Part shown: positions 1-10,600 of the stretch, piece after piece
Layout: each line of letters starts with the position of its first letter
How positions within the stretch are numbered: position 1 is the stretch's first letter
Assembly (NCBI GenBank): GCA_028583605.1
Contig: CM053332.1
Span: 23,840,823-23,904,822, forward strand
Direction of reading: 5' to 3'
Origin: Dastarcus helophoroides
Taxonomy: Eukaryota > Arthropoda > Insecta > Coleoptera > Bothrideridae
DNA: 64,000 nt
Made by a program: the position numbers and the translations under genes
The notes under the pieces: generated by a model
Seen by the model: only the letters and a program-made list of their open reading frames with translations
Told to the model about the DNA's origin: nothing
The model's database searches: none

Positions 1-720
1 TTTCTCGTTGCCGACCCAAAAGAGTCAGCAGAACGGGAGTGAGCATGTTTTGGTCGCTACATCTGAAGTAGATGAGCGACTTTTTTGCAGCACAACCGAT
101 CGGAGGTTCGGGAACTCTTCACCGGCGGCGAAATTTCGCCAGAGGGCCGAGCAAGTGCCGGTTTTCCCGAAACAACACGACTTTCGAGTAAAGCCGTCTC
201 AGCTAAGGAGATCGGATGATTTCGCTCTTGGTAGTTCAATCAGGGCGCACGTCGCCACGCTGCTCGGGAGCCTAACACCCACCCAGTCATGACGAGCCCG
301 ACCAGTGGCATCCCAATCCCCCCGACCCGGCCTGCCGCAAAGGTTTTGACTTTGGTATACGGTATTACCGCAACGCTGCCAACGTTCAAGCCCGTGTTTA
401 GACGAGTGTATGCGTTCAAATTTCGATGCAACCGTCGTCTCAGTGATCACATGAGAACGTCGGCTGACCTCCGCCTGTCGCCAGAGCAGGCTTGTATATG
501 CACTATATGTATTATATAGTGCTACTCGTCCAAACCTGGGGTTTGAGACCAGACTAAGCTTAGCTACCATTAGCGGGAATTTCTTCACATTGACGTTCCC
601 TTAGTGTTTCCGCTCTCACCACTTGGAGGTGCTCACCAAACGCAACATTTAATGCCGCGTCTATCGGGGTGTATAGACCGCCAAAGCGATGTTACACGTG
701 GCCTCCCCCGAAGACAGCAG
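1..720. other. GC-richer unidentified segment left of the minisatellite
   Basis: This stretch is clearly less AT-rich than nearly everything else in the window and shows no tandem repeat. Short overlapping open frames exist on both strands (for example about 8-292 and 289-519 on plus, 199-588 on minus), but none resembles a protein I recognise and none has convincing splice sites. It could be a fragment of a retroelement, a spacer linked to the tandem repeats that follow, or foreign sequence. Function unknown. Confidence 0.4.
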
Positions 721-1460
721 TGAAGGTGCACAGTGGGTAGGTGCGCAGTGGGTAGGTGCGCAGTGGGTAGGTGCGCAGTAGGTAGGTACGCAGTAAGTAA
801 GTGCGCAGTAGGTAGGTGCGCAGTAGGTGGGTGCGCAGTAGGTAGGTGCGCCGAAGGTAGGTGCACAGTAGGTCGGTGCGCAGTAGGTAGGTGCGCAGTA
901 GGTAGGTGCGCAGTGGGTAGGTGCGCAGTGGGTAGGTGCGCAGTAGGTGGGTGCACAGTAGGTAGGTGCGCAGTACGAAGGTGCGCAGAAGGTAGGTGCG
1001 CAGTAGGTAGGTGCGCAATAGGTAGGTGCGCAGTAGGTAGGTGCGCTGTAGATAGGTGCGCAGAAAGTGGGGGCGCAGTAGGTTGGTGCGCAGTTGGTAG
1101 GTGCGCAGTAGGTAGGTGCGCAGTAGATGGGTGCGCAGTAGATAATTGCGCTGTAGGTTAATGCGCAGTAAGTACGTGCGCAGTAGGTAGGAGCGCAGCG
1201 GGTAGGTGCGCAGCAAGTAGGTGCGCAGTAGGTAGGTGCGCAGTGTTAAGGTGCGCAGTGTGTTGGTGCGCTGTAGGTAGGTGCGCAGCGGGTAGGTGCG
1301 CGGTAAGTAGGTGCGCAATAGGTAGGTGCGCAGTAAATAGATGCGCATTAGGTAGGTGCGCAGTTGGTAGGTGCGCAGCAGGTGGGTGCGCAGTATGTAG
1401 GAGCGCAGTAGGTAAGTGCGCAGTGAATAGGTGCGCAGTAGGTAGGTGCGAGGTAGGTAT
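721..1460. repeat. 15-bp minisatellite, roughly 49 units
   Basis: The unit is GGTAGGTGCGCAGTA with scattered substitutions, running head to tail for about 740 bases. Because 15 is a multiple of three, every frame free of stops reads as a five-residue peptide repeat (for example VGRCA on plus and LRTYL or PTAHL on minus). This produces long open frames on both strands that should not be taken for genes. The array abuts the 156-bp satellite after only a few transition bases. Confidence 0.95.
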
Positions 1461-1465
1461 TTTGT

Positions 1466-3610
1466 ATTTTTAGGTATTTTGATATATACGTTAACATCAT
1501 AGAAGCAATTGAAACCGAGATAATTGCAAAAAACTGATTTTTGGGAAGTTTGACCTTGAATAATTTACTAACGGTTGACCATATAAAAAAATGTCTTAAC
1601 CGAAACTTGTGGCAAATTTTATGTTCTACAAATTTTATCATAAACGTTAACATCATCGAAGCTATACAAACCGAGAAAATTGCAAAGAACTGATTTTTAG
1701 GAAATTTGACCTTGAATAATTTACTAACGGTTGACCATATAAAAAAATTTGTAAAACAAAACTTGTGGCAAATTTTATGCTCTACAAATTTTATTATAAA
1801 CGTTAACATCATAGAAGCTATACAAACCGAGATAATTGCAAAAAACTGATTTTTAGGATTTTTGACCTTGAATAATTTACTAACGGTTGACCATATGAAA
1901 AAATATCTCAAACAAAACTTGTGGCAAATTTTATGCTCTACAAATTTTATTATAAACGTTAACATTATAGAAGCTATAGAAACCGAGATAATTGCAAAAA
2001 ACTGATTTTTAGGATTTTTGACCTTGAATAATTTACTAACGGTTGACCATTTAAAAAAATGTTTCAAACAAAACTTGTGGCGAATTTTATGCTCTTTGAA
2101 TTTTATTTTAAACGTTCACATTTTAGAAGCTATAGATACCGAGATAATTGCAAAAAACCGATTTTTAAGAAATTTGAGCTTGAATAATTTACTTCCGGTT
2201 GACCATATAAAAAAATGTCTTTAACAAAACTTGTGGCAAATTTTATGTTTTACAAATTTTATTATAAACATTAACATTATAGAAGCTATAGAAACCGAGA
2301 TAATTGCAAAAAACTGATTTTTAGAAATTTTGACCTTGAATAATTTACCAATGGTTAAACATATAAAAAAATGTGTTTAACAAAACTTGTGACAAATTTT
2401 ATGCTCTACAAATTTTATTATAAACTTTAACATCATAGAAGCTATAGAAATCGGGATAATTGCAAAAAACTGATTTTTAAAAATTTGAGTTTGAATAATT
2501 TACTAACGGTTGACCATATAAAAAAATGTCTAAAACAGAACTTGTGGCAAATTTTATGCTCTACAAATTTTATTATAAACATTACCATTATAGAAGCTAT
2601 AGAAACCGAGATAATTGCAAAAAACTGATTTTTTGGAAATTTGACCTTGAATAATTTACTAACGGTTGACCATATAAAAAAATGTCTTAAACAAAACTTG
2701 TGGCAAATTTTATGCTCCACAAATTTTATTATAAATATTAACATTATTGAAGTTGCAGTAACCGAGATAATCGAAAAAAACCAATTTTTGTAACTTAGAT
2801 CTCAAATAATTTACAAACTGTTGGGTATATGAGAATATATTTGTTACAAAAGTTGTCGCAAATTTTAGGCTTTACAATTTTTATTATAAACGTTAACATT
2901 ATAGAAGCTATAAAAACCGAGATAATTGCAAAAAACTGAGTTTTAGAAATTTTGACCTTGAATAATTTACTAACGGTTGACCATATAAAAAAATGTCTTA
3001 AACAAAACTTGTGGCAAATTTTATGCTCTACAAATTTTATAATAAATGTTTACATTATTGAAGTTGCAGTAAGCGAGATAATCGAAAAAAACCAATTTTT
3101 GTAAATTTGATCTTAAATAATTTACTAACTGTTGGGCATATAAGAAAATATTTGTTACAAAATTTGTCGCAAATTTTATGCTTTACAATTTTTACTTATA
3201 CCGTTGTCATCATAGAAGCTATAGAAACCGAGATAATTGGAAAAAACTGATTTTTAGGAAATTTGACAATGAATAATTTACTAACGATTGATAATATAAA
3301 AAAATGTCTTTAACAAAATTTGTGGAAAATTGTATGCTCTACAAATTTTAAAATAAATGCTAACATCATTGAAGTTGCGGTAACCGAGATAATCGAAAAA
3401 AACCAATTTTTGTAAATTTGATCCTAAATAATTTACTAACTGTTGGGCATATGAGAAAATATTTGTTACAAAAGTTGTCGCAAATTTTATGCTCTACAAA
3501 TTTTATTATAAACGTTAACATCATAGAAGCTATAAAAACCAAGATAATTTTAAAAATCTGATTTTTAGGAAATTTGACCTTGAATAATTTACTAACGGTT
3601 GAGAATATAA
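1466..3610. repeat. 156-bp satellite array, about 13-14 units
   Basis: The motif AACATCAT or its variants recurs at 1493, 1649, 1805 and 1961, giving an exact 156-bp period. Each unit carries recognisable pieces such as ATAATTGCAAAAAACTGA and TTTACTAACGGTTGACCAT. Early units are near-identical. Units from about 2740 onward alternate with a diverged variant (TTACAAACTGTTGGGTATAT type), suggesting a two-unit higher-order arrangement. The period is divisible by three, so the minus strand shows repetitive 52-residue open frames (1348-2067 and 2442-2744) that are satellite artefacts. Confidence 0.95.
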
Positions 3611-3990
3611 ACTTTTTGTTTTTGGAAAAAACAATTTAGTCTCTAACTTTGATTAATTACATTTTTACGTAGCGTTAATAACAAAAGAGTTTTAAGATAA
3701 AAACTAACCTAATTGCTACTTTGAAAAACAGTTTTTTGACCATTACTCTGTAATTGTGGGTCTGACAAATATCTTGTGACAAAATTTTTGTATAAAATTT
3801 AATATTCTACAACTTTGGTAAATAACGTTTTTACGTAGCATTAATAACGAAAGAGTTTTAAGATGAAAACTAATTTGGCTGCCACCTTAATTGCTACTTT
3901 GGGAAACAGTTTTTTGACCATTTCTCTGTAATTGTGGGTCTGACAAATATTTTGTGACAAAATTTTTTGTATAAAATATAATATTCTACA
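3611..3990. repeat. Two copies of a ~166-bp tandem repeat
   Basis: TTACGTAGC(G/A)TTAATAAC occurs near 3665 and 3831, and the surrounding sequence (AGAGTTTTAAGAT, CTGTAATTGTGGGTCTGAC, TATTCTACAACT) repeats with it. The second copy ends directly in the telomere-like repeats. Confidence 0.8.
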
Positions 3991-3992
3991 AC

Positions 3993-4047
3993 TAACCTAA
4001 CCTAACCTAACCTAATCTAACCTAACCTCACCTAACCTAACCTAACC
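3993..4047 (+). repeat. Interstitial telomere-like (CCTAA)n
   Basis: About eleven pentamers of CCTAA, two with single-base changes, sit between two satellite families. TTAGG is the ancestral insect telomere repeat and is absent from Diptera, which is taxonomically informative. The array is too short and too internal to be a chromosome end here. Confidence 0.85.
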
Positions 4048-4059
4048 GAATTTGGCCTT

Positions 4060-4975
4060 TGAACTGGCCTTCGATTATTCGTTTTAACGATAGAAGTCCC
4101 CAAAATGTATAAATTTGGACCTTCGCATTTTTCCGTGTCTCTCCCGACCGCAGCTGTCAAGATTTAAATGAAATAGATATAAAATATTTCTATTTTAGTC
4201 AACTTTGAGATGCTCCTACCGAACTGGGCTTTTGAATTGGCCTTCGATTATTTGTTTTAACGGTAGAAGTCCCCAAAGTGTATAAACTTGGATCTTCCCA
4301 TTTTCCCATGTCTCTTCCGACCGTAGCTGTCAGGATTTAAATGAAATAAGTGTAAAATGTGTCTATCTTAGTCCCCAAAATCTATAAATTTGGACCTTCG
4401 CTTTTTCCCATGTCTCTCCCGACCGTAGCTGTCAAGATTTAAATGAAATAAATGTAAAATGTGTTTAAATTAGTCAACTTTGAGATGCTGCTACCGAATT
4501 TGACTTTTATATTGGCCTTCGATTATTTGTTTTTACGATAGAAGTCTCCAAAATGTATAAATTTGGACCTTCGCATTTTTTCATGTCTCTCCCGACCGTA
4601 GCTGTCAAGATTTAAATGAAATAAATGTTAAATATGTCTATTTTAGTCAATTGTAAGATTCTGCTACCGAATTTGGCTTTTATATTGGCCTTTGATTATT
4701 TGTTTTAACGATAGAAGTCCCCAAAGTGTATAAATTTGGATCTTTGCATTTTCCCATGCCTCTCCCGACCGTAGCTGTCAAGATTTAAATGAAATAAATG
4801 TAAAATGTGTCTAATTTAGTCAACTTTGGGATGCTGCTACCGACTTTGACTTTTATATTGGCTTTCAATTATTCGTTTTTACGATAGAAGTCCCCAAAGT
4901 GTATAAATTTGGATCTTCTCATTTGTTCATGCCTCTCCGGACCGTAGCTGTCAAGATTTAAATTAAATGAATAAT
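4060..4975. repeat. 173-bp satellite array, about 5.5 units
   Basis: The motif GTAGCTGTCAAGATTTAAAT recurs around 4152, 4325, 4427, 4600, 4773 and 4946. Spacings are 173, 102 (one truncated unit), 173, 173 and 173. Each unit also carries TTGGCCTTCGATTATT and GATAGAAGTCCCCAAA. It shares no visible similarity with the 156-bp family to its left. Confidence 0.9.
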
Positions 4976-5362
4976 TTTAGTTAAAATATTTGATGTTTTA
5001 TTTTTGCATTTTAAATAATATTAAACGCAGTTTTCTAATATTTATCACGCAAAAATAGAATTTAACAGATATTTTTAATTATAATAAGAAATTACTAATT
5101 GAAAATTAAATTTAAATTTGGCGCCGCCTGAGAGGCGGCTCTGTCAGTTCGTTGTTCTCGCTTTAAATGTCACTTAACCTTCTCAATATATATGTTTTGT
5201 GGGGTACGCTAACCATCGAATTGCAGGTAGTTCCTAAGTTCATACTCTTTCTTAGTTTCGCTATGAGATAACCTATAAATTTTCTAAGTTTAGTATTCAT
5301 AGATTTTATGCCACAATTATTAATGGGTTAACATTATTTATTTTTACAATTCAATTTCTACC
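4976..5362 (+). promoter_or_regulatory. Probable 5' flank and leader of OXSM
   Basis: After the satellite ends, an AT-rich stretch leads to a short GC-rich patch with an inverted repeat (GCCGCC..GGCGGC at about 5122-5139), then the untranslated leader. I see no clear TATA box at a plausible distance. The bases before the start codon (TCTACC then ATGG) are a good initiation context. Promoter assignment rests on position only. Confidence 0.35.
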
Positions 5363-6640
5363 ATGGCGAATATACGTAGACGGGTTGTCGTTACCGGTAT
5401 GGGGGTTTTATGTCCATTAGGCTCTAACATGAAAGAATCGTGGAATAATCTAATAATGGGCAAATCGGCTGTTACAAAATTAGAAGGCTATGAATACGAC
5501 AAGTTGCCTTGTCAAGTAGCAGCTTTTGTGAAGGAAAACGGTAAAAATTTGGATTTTACGAAGCATTTCAAAAAAACCGAATTGAAAACGATGAGTCGAG
5601 CGACGGTATATGCACTATTGGCTACCGAGCAGGCAATGAACGATGCTAATTTATCAGATAAAATAGCAGCAGATTCTACCAAGTTACGAAGCGGCGTCGC
5701 CGTAGGCATGGGGATGGTCGATTTAGTAGATATATGTGAAACGAACCGATCTTTCGCAAAAGGGTACAAGCACGTCAGTCCGTTTTTTGTTCCCAGAATA
5801 CTACCTAACATGGCAGCCGGCCAGATAAGCATAAAATATGGGTTGCGTGGCCCCAATCATGCCGTTTCGACCGCCTGCGCCACGGGTGCTCACGCCATCG
5901 GAGATTCATTCAAGTTCGTACGTGACGGAGACGCGGACATAATGATTTGTGGAGGAACAGAAGCTTGCATTTCGCCACTATCGATTGCGGCGTTTTGCAG
6001 ATTAAGAGCTTTAAGTACTTCTTTTAATGATAGTCCCGATAAGGCATCTAGACCGTTTGATTCTAAAAGAGACGGTTTCGTCATGGGAGAGGGAAGTGCT
6101 ATTTTGGTTTTAGAAGAGTTAAAACACGCCGTTAACAGAAAAGCGCGAATATATGCCGAAATATTAGGGTACGGATTATCCGGAGACGCTGCGCATTTAA
6201 CGGCACCTAGTTCCGACGGTATGGGAGCTCGTTTAGCGATGAAGAGAGCGATGGAGTGCGCAAACATCGATGTTAGGGATGTTACTTATATCAATGCTCA
6301 TGCCACATCGACTCCATTGGGCGACGGCATAGAGGTAAAAGCGATTAAACAATTATTCGGAGATCATTCTAGAAATCTGGCAATTTCATCGACAAAGGGC
6401 GCTCACGGACACTTGTTAGGAGCAGCCGGGAACCTCGAGACGGCCTTCGTTATTAAAGCCGTGAAGGAGGGCATTTTACCGCCGACAATTAATTTAGAAA
6501 TTCCCGAGGACAGAGATTTGAACTTCGTTCCGATATCTAGTCAAAGATGGGAATGTCATAATAAAAAGGTTGCTTTAAAAAATGCGTTCGGTTTCGGTGG
6601 CACTAATGCGTGTTTGTGTATAAGTGAATATCTAAACTAG
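5363..6640 (+). CDS. OXSM: Mitochondrial 3-oxoacyl-[acyl-carrier-protein] synthase (KAS II type)
   Basis: A single uninterrupted frame of 425 residues matches the beta-ketoacyl-ACP synthase family along its length. It is expected to perform the decarboxylative condensation that extends acyl-ACP with malonyl-ACP in mitochondrial type II fatty acid synthesis, the route that supplies octanoate for lipoate. The N-terminal thiolase-fold motif VVVTGMGVLCPLG is at 8-20. The active-site cysteine is Cys172 in STACATGAH. The catalytic histidines are His313 in INAHATSTPLGD and His350 in STKGAHGHLLGAAG, with Lys345 in the usual place. The C-terminus has the family motif NAFGFGGTNA. There is little room for a classic targeting peptide before residue 8, although the start is basic (IRRR), so a further upstream exon cannot be excluded. 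Two AATAAA signals lie at 6943-6948 and 6956-6961. The lack of introns contrasts with most neighbours. Confidence 0.95.
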   Translation: MANIRRRVVVTGMGVLCPLGSNMKESWNNLIMGKSAVTKLEGYEYDKLPCQVAAFVKENGKNLDFTKHFKKTELKTMSRATVYALLATEQAMNDANLSDKIAADSTKLRSGVAVGMGMVDLVDICETNRSFAKGYKHVSPFFVPRILPNMAAGQISIKYGLRGPNHAVSTACATGAHAIGDSFKFVRDGDADIMICGGTEACISPLSIAAFCRLRALSTSFNDSPDKASRPFDSKRDGFVMGEGSAILVLEELKHAVNRKARIYAEILGYGLSGDAAHLTAPSSDGMGARLAMKRAMECANIDVRDVTYINAHATSTPLGDGIEVKAIKQLFGDHSRNLAISSTKGAHGHLLGAAGNLETAFVIKAVKEGILPPTINLEIPEDRDLNFVPISSQRWECHNKKVALKNAFGFGGTNACLCISEYLN

Positions 6641-7565
6641 ATTAGTCTGAAAATAGAGCTCTTTCCATTATTCTGGAAATGAAAATATGTTTTTACGATT
6701 TTTTTTGCCTTGAAATATCCTTTCTCGACAAATATTAGGTCCAAAACTTGATATTATGCAGAGACCGGGGACTGGATGCCAGCAGCGGTTTAAAGATAGT
6801 TGCGAGAATGTTTACTGCTAGGAATCCGTGCAAAAAAGCATATGCGTTAAAAATTTATTCATATTATTTTTCATTTTTATGTGTATACTAAAAATTATTT
6901 TATTATTCAGCCAATTAAAAATGTGGAATATAATTAATATATAATAAAATTTGGTAATAAATGAGAAATAAAGAAGGGCATCATTTTATTACAAACTTTA
7001 TAATTCAAAGTTAAACCTCTGAGCAATACAAAAATAATATTGTTACCTCTAATAATACAGTAAGTAAATTTATATAACATTTTAAAGATTAAAACGATAT
7101 CGATCAGTTTAGGTAAAAAATACTTATGCGATTGTATCGATTGTAATCTAATAAAATACTCCCGATATTATCCTTATGTTCTTTGTAAAGAAAATTTTTG
7201 AAATTATTTTCCATTTAAAAATCATTAAAAATATTAAGATACTTATTGATTTAATGTACTTAATAATTCAGTTTTATTTTGAAATAGCTTCGTGTAGTAT
7301 TGAGTTATCGCAAATTACATTACTAGTCTTAATATATCATGAATCGAGGCTTTATCATCGGCCACTGGTATGTTTAGAAAAAATAAATCAAATAGTAAAT
7401 ATTTATTACAATAATTATTATTGAACATAATACGGGTGTAAATGGTAAATAAGGGTAAAATTAATGTATAAACTACACTTAAAAATTCTAACAATGTTTG
7501 GTGAAAGCCGTAAGACTTAACAATTATTCTTTTGTTGTCTTTGGAGTAATATTTGTCGTATTACA
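6641..7565. other. Convergent 3' intergenic region between OXSM and Hip1
   Basis: This is AT-rich sequence with the OXSM polyadenylation signals on plus (6943-6961) and an AATAAA for Hip1 on minus at 7571-7566. Apart from short open frames with no family resemblance (for example 7176-7424) I see nothing in it. Confidence 0.6.
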
Positions 7566-7617
7566 TTTATTGTAGTTAATAAATTAGTGATGCGCTTCGA
7601 ATCTAAACCTAAAGCCA

Positions 7618-10600
7618 TTAACTCTCGCTATCCAACTGGTAATGATGCTTCCTCAAAGCCGATAGTCTGTATCTCTCCAATTCCAATTCTTTTTCCAATT
7701 CTAAGACGCGAACTTGCGCCTCCATTTCTAACTTTTTGGCTTGATGTAACGTCAAATTCGACGTATCTAATTCTTCCGCTTCGTCGATCAATATTCTGCA
7801 ATTTTTCGCTGTCGCCACCACGTTCCCGGTGGCTTCTGTGACTCCTTTCGACGCTTGCGTCAACTGTTGTAAATTGGAACTTTTTCTATCGGCCTTTACT
7901 CTGCTGGCCACCACCAACTGAGCTGTGGATGCGCTAATTTCTTGGGCCGCCACCACTAACTGTTCCAATTTTCCACCGGCGGTTACCACCTTATCGGCCG
8001 AAGTTCTACAAACAAAAGGAGCAGTTAACAAGACAGATACAAAAAAAACATTCGAGTTGATAACAGTCGGTGGATCTTACGTGACTTACAATAGAAATTT
8101 AGCGGCAACGGCGATAGCCTTGGCGGCGGAAATGAAGCCGTCCGTCCATTGATGATTTCTTTTGTAGAATTCTTTTGCGCTCGCAGTTCCCTGTTATGCA
8201 ATAAGTATACTAAATATTATTAAATCACGAGCTACTAATGAAACGAGTATAAAAATAATAGGTGTTCGTACGCCGAGGCCGCGTGTAACTCTTTAGCGTA
8301 CCGAAAGGAGTATTGAGGCCTAGGCTTGACAATATCGAGATCGGTAAAGAGTTACAAGCAGTATGAGGCGCAGTTGGGTATACAGAAAGCTTTCCTCTCT
8401 AACGTGTTGCTGTCATTTTTTAGCATGTTCACGTATAGTACGTTCCCTTATTTGATCCGCACGCGGCAAATTGACATTTAATATTGACTATTGCTTTTTT
8501 TGGTGTTCTTAGCGATGTTAAATTAGTGGAATTCCGAATAATAGCCGAACTATAATATAAACGGTCATATCAATATAACTTACCCTCCCTTGCGAAATAA
8601 TTTCAAACTGTAACAATCTAGATTTCTGCACTAGAATTCGAATAGCTTTCATCAATTCGGTACATGTGTCTAAAATTTTGCTATTCACTTCTAGTTTGAC
8701 CCCTGAATCCGCGGCCTTGGAAGTCGTTAGCATATCCTACGGGTGGGTAATTAAGAAACGAGATCGACTGTTAATCGAAATTGAAACCTGAAATTTATTG
8801 GCCGCCTCTTCGATCGCTTTATCCATCTCCGCCATTTCTCTTTCCAACATGTCCGCTAAATTTTCGGCATTCGTGCCCCTTAACGTTGTCGTTATGTTGT
8901 CGGCTAAAAGCTCAATTTCTTTCAATTTGTTTTTGGCTTCTTTTATAATCAAATTCGTATAATTTTTTTCTTTTATTTGTTGCAACAATTTTAGGGCAAT
9001 ATCGCCTAGCATTTTACAAGCCTCTGCCATTTCTGAAATACATCCTTTGTGAAAAGATAACATACGAATATATAAAGAAAAAATATAAATTTACTTTCAC
9101 CGAAGGAAATATCCGGACTAGTGTTACAAGTGGCCCTTCCGTGCAAGATGTACATTGCAATTCTATGAGCGATAATACAGGAGACGATTACGATGTGCGA
9201 ACCATCTTTCGATGTTGTCGAGTCTTTTGCCATTTCTAACGCTTCGACACATCCTGTCGTTAAACTTCTTAAATAATCCGGACCGCACGTCAATGCGGTT
9301 AAAGCTGGATTATCGATTTCGTGTATAGCATTCTTCAAAATTTCTTCACAATTCGCGATACTTTTAACCACCATCTCCTTGGATAATTGGTCGATTTCTC
9401 TTTTAGCTAAAATAAATACGTGTAATTTTTTTTTTAATTATCGCGACTTTCGTCGCGTGCTTCGTTACTTCGTTCGACTTGAGTTTCACAGTCCAATAAC
9501 TTATACGACAACTCCTCGTTTCTTGTGCGTAATTCCTCTTTTTCTTGATTTAAATGATTCAGTTCTATTTTCAGATCGTCGCGTTCTTTGCAAACGTCGG
9601 TAACGCTCTTTTTTAAAATCTAAAATAAAACTCTCGCGCTCATCCACCGACAAAACCAACAGAAAAATCAACTCACTTCGGTTTCCATATTGAACAGTTC
9701 TTTATCTTTTTTCAAGTTTTCTAATTCGTCGTTTTGTAAATTCGCCGCTTGTTGAACTTTCTCTTCGGCTTTGCACAAATTCTGAGACAGATCGGTTAAC
9801 TTTAATTCTAGATCTAATTTGGCCCTTTCGAGTTCGTCTACTTTTTTAATGGTGGCCGATAATTTTTTATCGACATCAGCTTTCTAAAAGAGCAAATTTG
9901 TGAATCATTTTCGATTACGACTACGTACGAACCTCTCGTATTTTCTGAATATGATCGTCTCTCAATTTATAGTAGAAATCTTTCAGTTTATTGAATTTTT
10001 CTTCTTTCACTTTTTCTATGGTAAATTAAAAATTAATTAACGCGTAAAAATTAGGAATAATCGACTCACGTTCGGAATCTTGGGATTGCACGGTCGCGAA
10101 CGCTTGATTCATTAATTCCTCTTTAACCTGTCGCTCCTGCATAAATTCGCTTTCCTTCATCGCCAAGTCCGTTTCTAAAGACACAATTCTATTCCTTAGA
10201 GATTCTTTTTCTTGTCTACTTTTAGCCACGAACGCGGCATTTTCGGTTCGTAACTTTTCGACCTGGTTCTTCAGGTGTTCGTTATCTAATTGTATATTTT
10301 TAAAGACTTCCGTTTCGGTTATGTCTTGCAAAGTGGGTTGAAAGCAGCGATCGGAGCCGTCCGACGTATCTATCAGGCTACCTTCCATCGGGGCCTCATC
10401 TTCGAGTTCTTGAGGTACCACTACTTCGTGCGTAACGTAAGTTCGCAAAGCGGACTGCTCCAAAAAATTCGGCGGTTTCTGAAATGTTCGAGAATCGGAC
10501 GGGTGTTTAGATCAAAATTACGCTCTTACCTCCCCTAAGGGCGGAATCGAGATCAGATCTTTAAAATACTGCATATTGCTGGTACTGTCGTAAAATTGTG

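Noticed and set aside
721..1460. Regularly spaced short repeats resembling a CRISPR array
   Set aside because: There are no unique spacers, the units are contiguous, and the host is a eukaryote.
692..1473. Long open frames on both strands encoding cysteine/arginine- or leucine/threonine-rich pentapeptide repeats
   Set aside because: They are a by-product of a 15-bp tandem repeat, whose period is divisible by three. All are confined to the array and have no start or splice context.
1348..2744. Minus-strand repetitive 52-residue open frames
   Set aside because: They match the 156-bp satellite period exactly and run through several units without any selective signature.
7925..8152. Plus-strand open frame over the Hip1 3' exons
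   Set aside because: It is the shadow of the I/LWEQ-coding exons on the opposite strand.
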